A stretch of DNA of 64,000 nt from Adhaeribacter terrigena. Its GTDB lineage: Bacteria; Bacteroidota; Bacteroidia; Cytophagales; Hymenobacteraceae. Position numbers and translations under genes: made by a program. The stretch spans positions 186,001 through 250,000 of the forward strand of contig NZ_JAEHFX010000007.1 in assembly GCF_016623615.1 (NCBI RefSeq), written 5' to 3'. Numbering within the stretch: the stretch's first letter is position 1; each line of letters begins with the position of its first letter. Below, piece after piece: positions 25,234 to 34,317 of the stretch. Below the pieces are notes generated by a model. It saw only the letters and a program-made list of their open reading frames with translations. It searched no databases and had not been told where the DNA came from.

Positions 25234-26049
25234 ATGAATCAATATCAGGGTCCGCGACGTTCCGGCAAAGTAATGGCAGGCTTGGTACTCCTTGCCGTAG
25301 GTGCCATCTTATTACTCAAAAATATCGGTTATTTCTTTCCGGACTGGCTTTTCTCCTGGCCCATGCTGCTCATCGTACTGGGGCTTTTTATAGGTTTCAA
25401 ACATAATTTCCGGAACCCGGGCGGCGTGATCCTGATCATTCTCGGTTCGCTTTTCCTGGCCAAGAAATTCTTTTACATGAATATTATGTGGGAATACGTC
25501 TGGCCCGTTATCATAATGCTTTTTGGCGTTTGGATGATCTTCGGCAAAAGCCGCGGGCGCCATTTTCATCCCCGCGAAGACCTGGAAAAGAACGCTGAAA
25601 ATGCGGCCTCAAACAGTACAAATTACGAAACAAACCACGGCACAAATTACGGCACTCCGGAAAAGCCTTACGAAAGTCCCAATCCTTATGAAACCGTAAC
25701 GGCCACCGATGAAGATTACCTCGATACCACTTCCGTTTTCGGCGGCACAAAAAAGCTGATCCTTTCCAAAAATTTTAAAGGTGGCGAAGTGGTTACCGTG
25801 ATGGGCGGCGCCGAACTGAATTTTTCCCAAGCCGATATCCAGGGCCGGGCCATTTTAGACGTAACCCAGATCATGGGCGGCACCAAGATAATTGTCCCTC
25901 CGCACTGGGACGTTAAATCAGAAATGGCTGCCATCCTGGGCGGCATCGACGACAAACGAATGATCCAGCCCGCCGGCGTAGACCCCAACAAAGTGCTCAT
26001 AATAAAAGGCACTTCCATTCTGGGTGGCATCGATATCCGCAGTTATTAA
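25234..26049 (+). CDS. LiaF-like/DUF5668 membrane protein
   Basis: 271 residues. Four short hydrophobic segments (about 13-30, 39-54, 62-77 and 87-102) form the LiaI/LiaF-like transmembrane region (VMAGLVLLAVGAILLLKNIG, WPMLLIVLGLFIGF). An Asn/Thr/Glu linker and a C-terminal beta-rich domain follow (SVFGGTKKLILSKNFKGGEV, VMGGAELNFSQA, IMGGTKIIVPPHWDVKSEM). In Firmicutes LiaF restrains the LiaS kinase; here a LytS-type kinase and LytTR regulator follow, suggesting envelope-stress sensing. A TACTTTTG box lies at 25204-25211. Confidence 0.85.
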   Translation: MNQYQGPRRSGKVMAGLVLLAVGAILLLKNIGYFFPDWLFSWPMLLIVLGLFIGFKHNFRNPGGVILIILGSLFLAKKFFYMNIMWEYVWPVIIMLFGVWMIFGKSRGRHFHPREDLEKNAENAASNSTNYETNHGTNYGTPEKPYESPNPYETVTATDEDYLDTTSVFGGTKKLILSKNFKGGEVVTVMGGAELNFSQADIQGRAILDVTQIMGGTKIIVPPHWDVKSEMAAILGGIDDKRMIQPAGVDPNKVLIIKGTSILGGIDIRSY

Positions 26050-26153
26050 TAATTGGCATTTGGTTGCAAGTATCTGGTAGCTGGACTTTTAATTCATCCA
26101 AAATCCCCCGATACCAGATACTAAATACCAACTAGCAGTTACCAAACCGAAAC
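26050..26153. repeat. Quasi-palindromic simple sequence between the LiaF-like and kinase genes
   Basis: TTGGTTGCAAGTATCTGGTA in the left half is roughly the reverse complement of CCAGATACTAAATACCAACT in the right half, with about 35 bases between. Both arms are built from short TATCTGGTA-like words, suggesting slippage-derived inverted repeats. It separates two genes likely to be in one operon. Confidence 0.55.
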
Positions 26154-27194
26154 ATGGCCAATTCTCCGTTAGAATCAGCAAAGTACCGCGCCATATTTTT
26201 TGGGGTGTGGCTGGTTATTGCGCTTTTGCAAACGGCTACGCTTACCTGGTTCGGGGTTTTGTTCGAATTAGCCCTGGGCGATGCCTTTATCAGTTCGGCT
26301 TTGCTGGCGGCGGCATGCTGGCTCATCAGTTCGAACCTGGAATATTACCGGCCGCAACAGGCGCGCTATTTTTACATCGGACTTTGGTGTTTGCTGTTGG
26401 CTGTTTTTTACGCCAGCACTTTATACTACCTCTTGCCAATGCTGCTGGAAACCGATGCTGCCTATGAAATTTTCCTGCTGAACTCCTTACCTGTACGCTT
26501 CAGCATTGGTCTTTTAATGATCGGCTGGATGGCCATGATAAGCATTTTGTGGTACAACCAGCAGGAACAGCAGGCCAGTTTAAAGCGTAAATCAGATACC
26601 GAAAAACTGGCGCGCGAAGCCGAATTGTACAAATTACGCCTGCAACTGCAACCGCACTTTCTCTTCAACAGTCTTAATTCCATAAATGCATTAATTGGTT
26701 TTCAGCCGCAGGAAGCCCGCAAAATGGTGCAGCAATTATCGGAATTCCTGCGCAGCACGCTCCGGAAAGACGATACGCAACCGGTACTTTTAGCCGAAGA
26801 ACTGCAAACGCTGGAATTGTATTTAGAGATCGAAAAAATGCGTTTCGGCCACCGTTTGCAAACCGAAATTTTGGCCGATGAAACCAGCCGCACCATGAAA
26901 TTACCGCCCATGCTGTTGCAGCCCTTAGTAGAAAACGCAATCAAATTCGGCCTTTACGATACTACCGGCCAGGTAACCATTTCGCTGCAAACAAAAGCCT
27001 TGGAAAACACTTTAGAGATCTCGATCCGAAACCCGTACGACCCGCAAACCGCCACCAAGCGCCAGGGCACCGGTTTCGGCTTAAACGGCGTGCAGCGGCG
27101 CCTTTATTTACTTTTCGCGCGTCACGATCTGCTGCAAACCCGCGCCGAAAATCATTTTTTTACTTCCACGCTCATAATTCCGCAAACCCTATAA
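26154..27194 (+). CDS. LytS/YehU-family sensor histidine kinase
   Basis: 346 residues. Four N-terminal membrane helices (about 12-30, 43-60, 76-98 and 116-136) leave little periplasmic sequence. A coiled linker leads to the His_kinase domain with the phosphoacceptor in LQPHFLFNSLNSINALI. The HATPase_c domain has PPMLLQPLVENAIKFGL (N box) and GTGFGLNGVQRRL (G box). It should phosphorylate the LytTR regulator that starts 5 bases downstream. The input may be the LiaF-like protein. Confidence 0.93.
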   Translation: MANSPLESAKYRAIFFGVWLVIALLQTATLTWFGVLFELALGDAFISSALLAAACWLISSNLEYYRPQQARYFYIGLWCLLLAVFYASTLYYLLPMLLETDAAYEIFLLNSLPVRFSIGLLMIGWMAMISILWYNQQEQQASLKRKSDTEKLAREAELYKLRLQLQPHFLFNSLNSINALIGFQPQEARKMVQQLSEFLRSTLRKDDTQPVLLAEELQTLELYLEIEKMRFGHRLQTEILADETSRTMKLPPMLLQPLVENAIKFGLYDTTGQVTISLQTKALENTLEISIRNPYDPQTATKRQGTGFGLNGVQRRLYLLFARHDLLQTRAENHFFTSTLIIPQTL

Positions 27195-27198
27195 TTTT

Positions 27199-27939
27199 AT
27201 GAAAGCCGTATTGATAGACGACGAACCACTGGCCCGCATGCTGGTAAAAGAATACCTCCAGAACTTCCCGCAAATAAACGTGGTGGAAGAATGCAACGAC
27301 GGTTTTGAAGGCCTGAAAGCGATCTCCCAGCACCAGCCCGACCTGGTATTTCTGGACGTGCAGATGCCCAAAGTTACCGGCTTCGAAATGCTTGAATTAC
27401 TCGAAGAACCGCCCGCCGTGATCTTCACTACCGCTTTCGACGAATACGCCATAAAAGCCTTCGATGCGCACGCCGTAGATTATTTGCTCAAGCCTTTTAG
27501 CCCGGAACGTTTTAACCAGGCCGTAGAAAAATTCCTGCAAAAAAACGCTACGCCCGAAAGCAAAAAAACTACCAAAGCACTGCTCGAAACGGTAGGAAAA
27601 ACCGAGGAAAAACTCGACCGCGTAGTGGTGAAAACCGGAACCAAGATCCGCATCATTCCGGAATCTGAAATTTTGTTTTTAGAAGCAGAAGGCGACTATA
27701 TCAACATTCATACGCCCGAAGGCCGCTTTCTGAAAACCAAAACCATGCAATATTTTGAAGATGCGCTGGACCCGAAGAAATTTGTTCGGATTCACCGTTC
27801 CTACATCATTCAGCTGGCGCAGATCACTAAAATTGAGCCTTACGAAAAGGATACACACACGGTAGTTCTAAAAAACGGCGCGCGGTTACCCGTAAGCCGA
27901 AATGGCTACGCCAAACTAAAGCAGGTGCTCGATTTCTAA
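27199..27939 (+). CDS. LytTR-family response regulator
   Basis: 246 residues. The receiver domain (1-120) has DDEP, the phosphoacceptor Asp in LVFLDVQMPKVTGFEM, the Thr/Ala switch (FTTAFDEYAIKAFD) and the Lys in YLLKPF. A Lys/Thr-rich linker (about 115-140) precedes the LytTR DNA-binding domain (IRIIPESEILFLEAEGDYIN, FVRIHRSYIIQL, LPVSRNGYAKLK). The linker is encoded by two exact copies of the bipartite motif (27543-27570 and 27587-27614), read in different frames. Targets are unknown. Confidence 0.94.
   Translation: MKAVLIDDEPLARMLVKEYLQNFPQINVVEECNDGFEGLKAISQHQPDLVFLDVQMPKVTGFEMLELLEEPPAVIFTTAFDEYAIKAFDAHAVDYLLKPFSPERFNQAVEKFLQKNATPESKKTTKALLETVGKTEEKLDRVVVKTGTKIRIIPESEILFLEAEGDYINIHTPEGRFLKTKTMQYFEDALDPKKFVRIHRSYIIQLAQITKIEPYEKDTHTVVLKNGARLPVSRNGYAKLKQVLDF
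27543..27614 (+). repeat. Two exact bipartite motif copies inside the LytTR linker
   Basis: 27543-27570 (AAACGCTA, N13, AAAAACT) and 27587-27614 (AAACGGTA, N13, AAAAACT), 44 bases apart. Relative to codons they begin at position 3 and position 2, so the match is at DNA level and not a conserved peptide. Confidence 0.85.
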
Positions 27940-27956
27940 ACCCGGAAATGCTGAAA

Positions 27957-27984
27957 AAACGGTAGGGTCTTAAGCGCAAAAAGT
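27957..27984 (+). repeat. Bipartite 28-bp motif, exact copy
   Basis: AAACGGTA, 13 bases, AAAAAGT, 18 bases after the LytTR gene stop and about 107 bases before the lipoprotein start. Confidence 0.85.
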
Positions 27985-28091
27985 CAGTCTGCCTAAAAAG
28001 GCCTGGTTATTTTTATATCGGTTTCCGGCCGGCAAGCAACTAATAACGCAAATATGCGGGCTTCGTAAACGAGGTAAAAAACCACACGGCT

Positions 28092-28733
28092 ATGAAAAAA
28101 ATATTGGTTTACTGCGCAGTAGCTGCCTTTTCTTTTTCCTGTTCCGAAAACAAACGGCTCGAAATGAAGGACACCACCAGAACCGATAAAAATGGGAATA
28201 CTACTTCTGAAAAAACAACCAATATAACTACCGGTTCTGCCCCAAAAACTGCCGAAAATACAGCCTCCCGGATCAGCTTTACCAATATGCGTACCCACAT
28301 TTTTTCCGATCCAGCCAAACCCGATACCTTCAGGATCGTGATGCAGGGTTCAGATATTTTAAATGGGAAAGCACATTTCACCATTACCACGGCCCAGGGA
28401 AAAGTAATTCACAACGAAATAATTCCTGCCCCTGACCTGGAAGCTTCCATGGTCTACGAATTGGAAACCCCGACTGCCACTAAAAAACAGCGGGAAGATT
28501 TCATCAAAAACCGTTTCAGTCAATTTTTCCACGAAGAACAATTCACTACCCCGGCTATCGCCCCCAACGATGTTTACGACCCAACTTTTGGCGACGAAAC
28601 CGCCTGGAACGCTATAAAAAAAGACCCCAAAAGTATCAGCTTCAGTTATTTGCTCGGCAAAGAAAACGGCAAACGAATAGCCTATTCCAAACTCAAAAAG
28701 AAAGTAATGCTGGTAGGCAATTTTGGCGGCTGA
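28092..28733 (+). CDS. Predicted lipoprotein, function unknown
   Basis: 213 residues. The N-terminus MKKILVYCAVAAFSFSCSEN has a lipobox-like FSFSC, so Cys17 may be lipidated. A Thr/Asn/Lys-rich linker (about 25-60) is followed by a mixed domain with RISFTNMRTHIFSDPAKPDT and FHITTAQGK-like strands and a helical C-terminal part. No family is recognised. A near-exact bipartite motif copy (28607-28634) lies within the gene. Confidence 0.7.
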   Translation: MKKILVYCAVAAFSFSCSENKRLEMKDTTRTDKNGNTTSEKTTNITTGSAPKTAENTASRISFTNMRTHIFSDPAKPDTFRIVMQGSDILNGKAHFTITTAQGKVIHNEIIPAPDLEASMVYELETPTATKKQREDFIKNRFSQFFHEEQFTTPAIAPNDVYDPTFGDETAWNAIKKDPKSISFSYLLGKENGKRIAYSKLKKKVMLVGNFGG

Positions 28734-28963
28734 ATTAGGATCAGGATTTGCAGAATTAAAGGATTTACAGGACAATTGTTTGAAAGTTGATTCTTTTGAT
28801 TTTTATGATTGCTGTGACAATGTAGAAACAGGGCTTGACCTGTCCGCATGGTATCGGATCAATTGTCTGAACACGATTTTAAGGATTTTTGGGATTGGCA
28901 GGATTTTAATATTTCGTGCTTTGTGATGTTCTCTTTGCAGTGTATATCTCTGTATTGAAGACC

Positions 28964-29136
28964 ACCACCCCCAACCCCTCCTTGAAAAAAGGAGGGGAGC
29001 TTTTTACTTCCGACTTTCTTTGAGTTTTTGTACTTCAAAGCATAGCATTTCAGGCCCTTTGGTTGAGGAATAGCTTCTGAAATTAAAGCTGGCGACTAAC
29101 AGCTCCCCTCCTTTTCAAGGAGGGGTTGGGGGTGGT
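28964..29136. repeat. MITE-like inverted repeat with C/G-rich arms
   Basis: The left arm (28964-29001, beginning ACCACCCCCAACCCCTCC) and right arm (29101-29136) are near-perfect reverse complements, about 37 bases each, enclosing 99 bases. Each arm is itself a hairpin (CCCCTCCTT / AAGGAGGGG). A single arm of the same type is seen near 54033. No transposase is present. Confidence 0.75.
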
Positions 29137-29147
29137 TGTTTCAAGCA

Positions 29148-29344
29148 TATCGCCAGCGCAGTGTCGCGCGAAAATCACGTTATCCAGAAAACTAAATTAA
29201 AAGAAAGCTTACTACGAAGGGAACTGACACCAGTTTCTGCGTGCGCGGCCTCCTATTCATACGGTGCCTTTAGGCAGGCCGCAAGGCCAGTTTGAATAGA
29301 AGACGCGAACGCAGAAACGAAGCCGCCCGGCTGGAGGGAGAATG
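29148..29344 (+). repeat. Structured dispersed element, copy 2 (most diverged)
   Basis: Outer stem GTTTCTGCGT/ACGCAGAAAC is fully Watson-Crick here, followed by CGCG/CGCG. The inner stem CTATTCATAC/GTTTGAATAG (9 of 10 pairs) differs from copy 1 at most positions yet still pairs. Hairpins are TGCC-ttta-GGCA and GGCC-gcaa-GGCC. These paired changes are the strongest sign that the fold is under selection. Confidence 0.85.
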
Positions 29345-29500
29345 TTTAATTAGGAATGGAGAATTACGAGTTAGGATCTGAAGCTCGCTATGAAAACGGT
29401 ATCCTTTTAAGAATCAAAAGTCAATGGCTTACTTTCTTATTAACCTGAATAGATCCTCCTCTCGTCGGGATGACAAAAAAAACGGTATCAAATTCCACTA

Positions 29501-29537
29501 AAAAAGTCCTGCCTCCATTACAGAAGCAGGACTTTTT
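29501..29537 (-). terminator. Intrinsic terminator of rho
   Basis: AAAAAGTCCTGC (29501-29512) and GCAGGACTTTTT (29526-29537) form a 12-bp stem. On the minus strand it ends in T-rich sequence 31 bases after the rho stop. The left arm is also the A-run of a bipartite motif copy. Confidence 0.9.
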
Positions 29538-29567
29538 ATTAAAAATCGACCAATCGAAAATTCGAAC

Positions 29568-31511
29568 CTACGAATTCATCGAGATCAAAAACTCATCATT
29601 ATCCTTCGTACCCTTCATGCGGTCTTTCAGGAATTCCATGGCTTCCACGGCATTCATATCAGACATGAATTTGCGCAGGATCCAGATACGGTTCAGTTCA
29701 TCTTTATCCATTAACAGATCTTCCCGACGCGTACCCGAAGCCGGAACATCGATAGCCGGGTAAATACGACGATTCGCCAGTTTACGATCCAGCTGAAGCT
29801 CCATATTACCGGTTCCTTTAAATTCTTCGAAGATCACTTCGTCCATTTTAGAACCGGTTTCGATCAGCGCGGTAGCAATAATGGTTAAAGAACCGCCATT
29901 TTCCACGTTACGGGCCGCGCCAAAGAAACGCTTCGGTTTGTGCAGTGCGTTGGCATCTACCCCACCCGATAAAATTTTACCAGACGAAGGAACAACCGTA
30001 TTGTAAGCTCTGGCTAAACGCGTAATAGAATCCAATAAAATCACCACGTCGTGGCCACATTCTACCATGCGCTTGGCTTTATCCAGCACAATGCTCGAAA
30101 TTTTCACGTGGCGCTCTGCCGTTTCATCAAACGTAGAAGCAATCACTTCGGCTTTTACGCTACGGGCCATATCGGTAACTTCTTCAGGACGCTCATCAAT
30201 GAGTAAGATCATCAAATAAACTTCCGGGTGGTTTTCGGCAATGGCGTTGGCAATTTCTTTCAATAATACCGTTTTACCGGTTTTTGGCTGCGCCACGATC
30301 ATCCCCCGCTGGCCTTTACCAATTGGCGCGAACAGATCCATGATACGGGTAGAGTACAAGCCAGACTTAGTGGTCAGGTTTAAACGTTCTTCCGGGAAAA
30401 GCGGCGTTAAGTGCTGAAACGGAATGCGGTCGCGGATCTCTTCGGTAGTACGGCCGTTCACCGAGTCAACTTTCAATAAAGCGAAGTATTTTTCCCCTTC
30501 TTTTGGTGCGCGCACGGTACCTTTCACGGTATCGCCGGTTTTCAGACCGAACAGTTTTATCTGCGAAGGCGAAACGTAAATATCATCCGGCGAAGCCAGG
30601 TAATTATAGTAAGTAGAACGCAGGAAGCCGTAACCGTCCTGCATGAGTTCCAGCACGCCTTCGTTGGCAATTACGCCGTCGAATTCGCGGAAATTATTGT
30701 TGTTAAAACCTGAAGTTTGCTGGTTGCTTTGTTGCGGCTGACGCTGCTCACGGTTTTGTTGTTTCTGCCCGAACTGCTGGCGCTGATCACCGCGGGGTTG
30801 CTGATTTTCGTCGCGAGGTTGCTGGTTTTCGCGGTTTTGATTTTCCCGGGACTGGTTCGGCTGGTTTTCGCGCTGCTCCTGGGGCTGAATATTTTCGCGT
30901 TGTTCGCGGGGCTGGTTTTGTTGGGGTTGTTCTTTTGGCTCGCGTTGTTCCTGAACAGGTTGGGCAGGTGTTTCGCGGGCTTCGGTTGGTTGTTCCTGGC
31001 GGGAAGATTGGGGCTGGCGCGGTTCACGCATTTCGCGGGGCTGGCCTTCGGTGCGCGTTTGGTCAGCTTTGTTGCGTTGGTTTCGCGGCTGAAAAGGTCT
31101 TATCGGGCGGCCATTGCTATCCAGGCGTTCACCGGTAGCAGTACTTTCGCCGGCCGGGGTTTCCGGTTGCTGGCGTGGGGCATTTTCAGTAGTTCTTTCG
31201 GTATTTCTTTCCGGTGCAATTTCAGCTTCTGCCTCGTTAAAATCGCGGGTATTGGCATCGCGGCGCATTTCCGGCTCTGGTCTTTCTGCAACCACGGCTA
31301 CGGTTTCGGCTACGGCCGGAGCGGCAGCAGCTACGGCCGCGCGGGCCGCTTTTTTCGGCAATTTATCGGCTGGCAAAGTGGCCTGCTGATCCAGGATCTT
31401 ATAAATTAAATCTTGTTTGCTGAGTTTTTTGAAATTGGTAACACCAAGCCTTTCAGCTATTTCTTTAAGCTCTGAAAGCAGCTTGTCTTTCAATTCTTCA
31501 ATATTGTACAT
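29568..31511 (-). CDS. rho: Transcription termination factor Rho with long disordered insertion
   Basis: 647 residues against about 420 in E. coli. The N-terminal Rho_N helices (1-48) are followed by about 210 residues of low complexity, first Ala/Glu/Arg then Gln/Asn/Arg/Pro-rich. The RNA-binding cold-shock-like domain follows ([34 protein letters not shown]), then the hexameric ATPase: Walker [27 protein letters not shown], Walker [17 protein letters not shown] and [20 protein letters not shown]. It terminates transcription. Such insertions are known in Bacteroidota Rho and may drive condensation. Confidence 0.96.
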   Translation of the reverse strand: MYNIEELKDKLLSELKEIAERLGVTNFKKLSKQDLIYKILDQQATLPADKLPKKAARAAVAAAAPAVAETVAVVAERPEPEMRRDANTRDFNEAEAEIAPERNTERTTENAPRQQPETPAGESTATGERLDSNGRPIRPFQPRNQRNKADQTRTEGQPREMREPRQPQSSRQEQPTEARETPAQPVQEQREPKEQPQQNQPREQRENIQPQEQRENQPNQSRENQNRENQQPRDENQQPRGDQRQQFGQKQQNREQRQPQQSNQQTSGFNNNNFREFDGVIANEGVLELMQDGYGFLRSTYYNYLASPDDIYVSPSQIKLFGLKTGDTVKGTVRAPKEGEKYFALLKVDSVNGRTTEEIRDRIPFQHLTPLFPEERLNLTTKSGLYSTRIMDLFAPIGKGQRGMIVAQPKTGKTVLLKEIANAIAENHPEVYLMILLIDERPEEVTDMARSVKAEVIASTFDETAERHVKISSIVLDKAKRMVECGHDVVILLDSITRLARAYNTVVPSSGKILSGGVDANALHKPKRFFGAARNVENGGSLTIIATALIETGSKMDEVIFEEFKGTGNMELQLDRKLANRRIYPAIDVPASGTRREDLLMDKDELNRIWILRKFMSDMNAVEAMEFLKDRMKGTKDNDEFLISMNS

Positions 31512-31745
31512 AGAAAGAATAAGGTAGTTGAACTGTTCTCCGAAAAACCAATGGACAGAGCCGGTCGGCAGGCAGGTTTCAGGAAAAAATGCGTTTGAAT
31601 ATTATACTGTTGAATGCGCCCCGGAAAAACGGGCATTTTGAATTTGTACCGCAATGTTAATTTAAAGCAGACGAATTACCAAAGCATTAGCGAGGTTTTT
31701 CGTAAAAATGTTTCAATTTGCCGGAAAAGATTTTCAAAATAACGT

Positions 31746-31771
31746 TTGCTGTACAAAATATTATATTTTTG
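31746..31771 (+). promoter_or_regulatory. serS promoter
   Basis: TATTTTTG (31764-31771) matches TAnnTTTG. A TTG stands 15 bases upstream (31746-31748), a little short of the usual spacing. It lies 23 bases before the serS ATG in the divergent rho/serS gap (283 bases), which otherwise holds no gene. Confidence 0.6.
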
Positions 31772-31794
31772 TGGACTAAAATTTACCTGAAACC

Positions 31795-33069
31795 ATGCTG
31801 CAACTCTCCGTTTTAAAAGAGCAGACCGCCCTGGCCATTGCCGGACTTACCAAGAGAAATTATAAAAATGCGGAAGCCGAAATTGCTGCTATTTTAGAGA
31901 TAGACCAGCGCCGCCGTAAGATCCAGATCGAGCACGACGATATTCTGGCCCGCTCTAATTCCCTGGCCAAAGAGATCGGTAACCTCATGAAAAGCGGCCA
32001 GAAAGAAGAAGCCGAAAAACTGAAAGCCGAAACCGCTGACCTGAAAGCAAAATCGAAAACACTGAGCGAAGAGCTAACGCAGATCGAAACCGAATTGCAC
32101 GAAGCGCTGGTAAAACTACCAAACATTCCGCACGAAAGCGTACCGCCCGGCCGCACTGCCGAAGACAACGAAAATATCTACCAGCACGGCGAAATTCCAA
32201 CGTTGCACGAAGGCGCGTTGCCGCACTGGGAGCTGATCAAAAAATACGACATCATCGATTTTGAGCTGGGTAATAAAATTACCGGCGCCGGTTTTCCGGT
32301 TTATAAAAAACAAGGCGCCCGTTTGCAGCGCGCCTTGATCAATTTCTTTTTAGACGAAGCCCTGAAAGCCGGTTATACCGAAATTCAGCCACCTATTTTA
32401 GTAAACGAAGCCTCCGGATTCGGTACCGGACAGCTGCCCGACAAAGAAGGCCAGATGTACCATGCCACCGAAGACAATTATTACTTAATTCCAACTGCCG
32501 AAGTTCCGATCACCAATTTGTACCGCGACGAAATTATTCCGCGCGAAAAACTACCGATCAAAAACGCCGGTCACACGCCCTGCTTCCGCCGCGAAGCTGG
32601 TTCGTGGGGTGCCGACGTACGCGGCCTGAACCGTTTGCACCAGTTCGATAAAGTGGAAATTGTGCAGATCCAGGAGCCGGAAAAAAGCTACGAAACGCTG
32701 GAAGAAATGAGTCAGCACATTCAGAATCTGCTGCAGAAACTCGAGTTACCGTACCGCGTGCTCCGTTTGTGCGGAGGCGATATGGGCTTCACTTCGGCCT
32801 TAACCTACGATATGGAAGTTTACTCGGCCGCACAAGGCCGCTGGCTGGAAGTAAGCTCCTGCTCCAACTTTGAAACTTACCAGGCCAACCGCTTAAAACT
32901 GCGCTACAAAGGCGAAAACGGCAAAACCCAGTTACTGCACACCTTAAACGGCAGCGCCTTGGCTTTACCAAGAATTGTAGCCGCCATCCTGGAAAACAAC
33001 CAAACCCCCGAAGGCATAAAAATGCCGAAGATCCTGCACAGCTACTTAGGTTTCGAAGAGATTAAGTAA
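31795..33069 (+). CDS. serS: Serine--tRNA ligase
   Basis: 424 residues, class II synthetase charging tRNA-Ser. The N-terminal coiled-coil arm (about 30-100) binds the tRNA. Motif 2 lies in GHTPCFRREAGSWGADVRGL and motif 3 in LNGSALALPRIVAAILENNQ; PTAEVPITNLYRDEI is the Ser-site segment. Length is normal. Confidence 0.97.
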   Translation: MLQLSVLKEQTALAIAGLTKRNYKNAEAEIAAILEIDQRRRKIQIEHDDILARSNSLAKEIGNLMKSGQKEEAEKLKAETADLKAKSKTLSEELTQIETELHEALVKLPNIPHESVPPGRTAEDNENIYQHGEIPTLHEGALPHWELIKKYDIIDFELGNKITGAGFPVYKKQGARLQRALINFFLDEALKAGYTEIQPPILVNEASGFGTGQLPDKEGQMYHATEDNYYLIPTAEVPITNLYRDEIIPREKLPIKNAGHTPCFRREAGSWGADVRGLNRLHQFDKVEIVQIQEPEKSYETLEEMSQHIQNLLQKLELPYRVLRLCGGDMGFTSALTYDMEVYSAAQGRWLEVSSCSNFETYQANRLKLRYKGENGKTQLLHTLNGSALALPRIVAAILENNQTPEGIKMPKILHSYLGFEEIK

Positions 33070-33092
33070 GCCCCTATTCAACTACATTTTTC

Positions 33093-33126
33093 AGAGCCGG
33101 AAGCCAGTTTCCGGCTCTTTTTTTTT
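33093..33126 (+). terminator. Terminator of serS
   Basis: AGAGCCGGAA (33093-33102) pairs with TTCCGGCTCT (33109-33118), followed by a run of eight T. It lies 24 bases after the stop. Confidence 0.93.
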
Positions 33127-33218
33127 GCCATTCATTAAACAAAAAACGAAAGTCAACTTCCAAAAACCCATAAACCCTTCCACTCCATTTCACCAATATT
33201 CTCACGCCTATCGCCAGC

Positions 33219-33411
33219 GCAGCGTATCCTAAAAATCACGCTATCTGAGAGAGTAGACTAAAAAGAAGCCAGCTACGAAGGGAAACTGATACCAGTTTCT
33301 GTGTGAGCGGCCTCCAAGACTTCCGGTGCCGACGCAGGAGGCAGCCCGGTAGGACAGGAAGGGTTGCAGCCGCGAACGCAGAAACGAAGCCGCCCGGCTC
33401 GAGGGAGAAAG
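33219..33411 (+). repeat. Structured dispersed element, copy 3
   Basis: The inner stem is as in copy 1 (CAAGACTTCC/GGAAGGGTTG). The first hairpin loop is expanded (TGCC-gacgcagga-GGCA), and the second is CCC-ggta-GGA. Upstream and downstream modules differ from the other clusters: no R1, and only the bipartite motif of R3. The rest of the gap 33127-33584 has no ORF; a 39-base sequence at 33470-33508 is repeated in reverse at 53975-54014. Confidence 0.82.
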
Positions 33412-33507
33412 TTGCCTATGAAAGTTGAAATTCTGAGTTAAGGAATAATGCTCATTTGAAAAAGAAAAGCAAAAGTCTTCCTCCGAATTAGTTATTTAGG
33501 TGGGGTA

Positions 33508-33574
33508 AAACGGTATCCTTTCAGGCGTAAAAACTCATCCCTTTCAATACCGTATCTCTTTTAGCCTAAAAAGT
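33508..33574 (+). repeat. Two bipartite motif copies upstream of a hypothetical gene
   Basis: 33508-33535 is exact (AAACGGTA, N13, AAAAACT). 33547-33574 has a changed core (ATACCGTA) but keeps N13 and AAAAAGT. The second ends 10 bases before the ATG at 33585. Confidence 0.8.
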
Positions 33575-33584
33575 AAAGCCGGAT

Positions 33585-34199
33585 ATGGAAATAAAAAAGT
33601 TCTTCAACAAACTAAAACACGAAGCCCAGGCCCTTACCGGTCAGGAAAGCAAAGACCGGTTTTTCTGCGCCGAAGCCATTTTCCCGGATGCCGCTGCTGC
33701 CCAGACAACATTTCCCGAAGCCCGGAAACGGCTTTTCGACATCAACAACTGGCACGACAATACGCCCGTAACCACCCCTTTTGAACTCTACGATTCCGCC
33801 GGCCGGAAAACCACTGCTGAACCGCAAAAAGGAAACTTTATAAAGATCACCTTGCCCGGCATTCCGGTAGAGAACTGGGTAGAGATTACCGACCTGCAGG
33901 ATCAGCCTGACCAAGCTGCTTTCACGGTTCACCCTTGCCCCAATCCTTTCAATAACGAAAAAGAAACGCAGCATTTTTTTGTACAGGAAACCAGCAGTGT
34001 TTTTAAAGTGGTGCGCCAGGGAAATAAAATAATTGCTTCGGAAACCGGCCGCAACGAGTACATCAATAACCAGGAAGAAGCCGGAAACCGCGCCGCGCTG
34101 AACACCGTGATCGCAGAAGGCGGCTGGGCCGTTTTTCAGAAAATACTCTGGCAGAACCTGGCCGATTATTGGTGTTGCAAAGATGAAATGCCTTCCTGA
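33585..34199 (+). CDS. Hypothetical protein, tandem paralogue A
   Basis: 204 residues, no signal peptide or membrane segment. It is homologous over its whole length to the next gene. Shared stretches: RLFDINNWHD, FELYDSAGRK, KITLPGIPVENWVEITDL, FTVHPCPNP, HFFVQETSSVFKVV, EYINNQEEAGNRAALNT and VIAEGGW. The conserved Trp, Cys and ENW features suggest a folded ligand-binding or enzymatic domain, but no named family is recognised. Confidence 0.75.
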   Translation: MEIKKFFNKLKHEAQALTGQESKDRFFCAEAIFPDAAAAQTTFPEARKRLFDINNWHDNTPVTTPFELYDSAGRKTTAEPQKGNFIKITLPGIPVENWVEITDLQDQPDQAAFTVHPCPNPFNNEKETQHFFVQETSSVFKVVRQGNKIIASETGRNEYINNQEEAGNRAALNTVIAEGGWAVFQKILWQNLADYWCCKDEMPS

Positions 34200-34317
34200 A
34201 CTTCGGAGATAAAGCTGCTTAAATATCGGGTATAAAACCAATGCCAGGTGGAAGAAAAGCCAACTCCTGACGGCAGAAACCGTATCCATTCAAGCACAAA
34301 AACTACCACCGAAAGCT

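Larger units (their letters stand above)
28734..29500. repeat. Intergenic composite repeat cluster 2
   Basis: About 770 bases without a credible gene. Modules: R0, with an ACAGGGCTTGACCTGTCC-type hairpin (about 28815-28855); R1, starting TCTGAACACGATTTTAAGG (28865); an inverted pair of GGAGGGG-rich arms (28964-29136) holding a reverse variant motif (29023-29050, core AAATGCTA); structured element copy 2 (29148-29344); R3 with motif 29394-29421 and a CTCGTCGGGATGAC end; and an exact motif at 29480-29507 that runs into the rho terminator. Confidence 0.8.

Noticed and set aside
28723-28926. A 67-residue frame after the lipoprotein gene
   Set aside because: It runs through the R0/R1 dispersed repeats and has no domain or start signal.
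30717-31409. A 230-residue plus-strand frame rich in Leu/Phe/Gly
   Set aside because: It is antisense to the low-complexity region of rho and simply reflects the repetitive Q/N/R codons.
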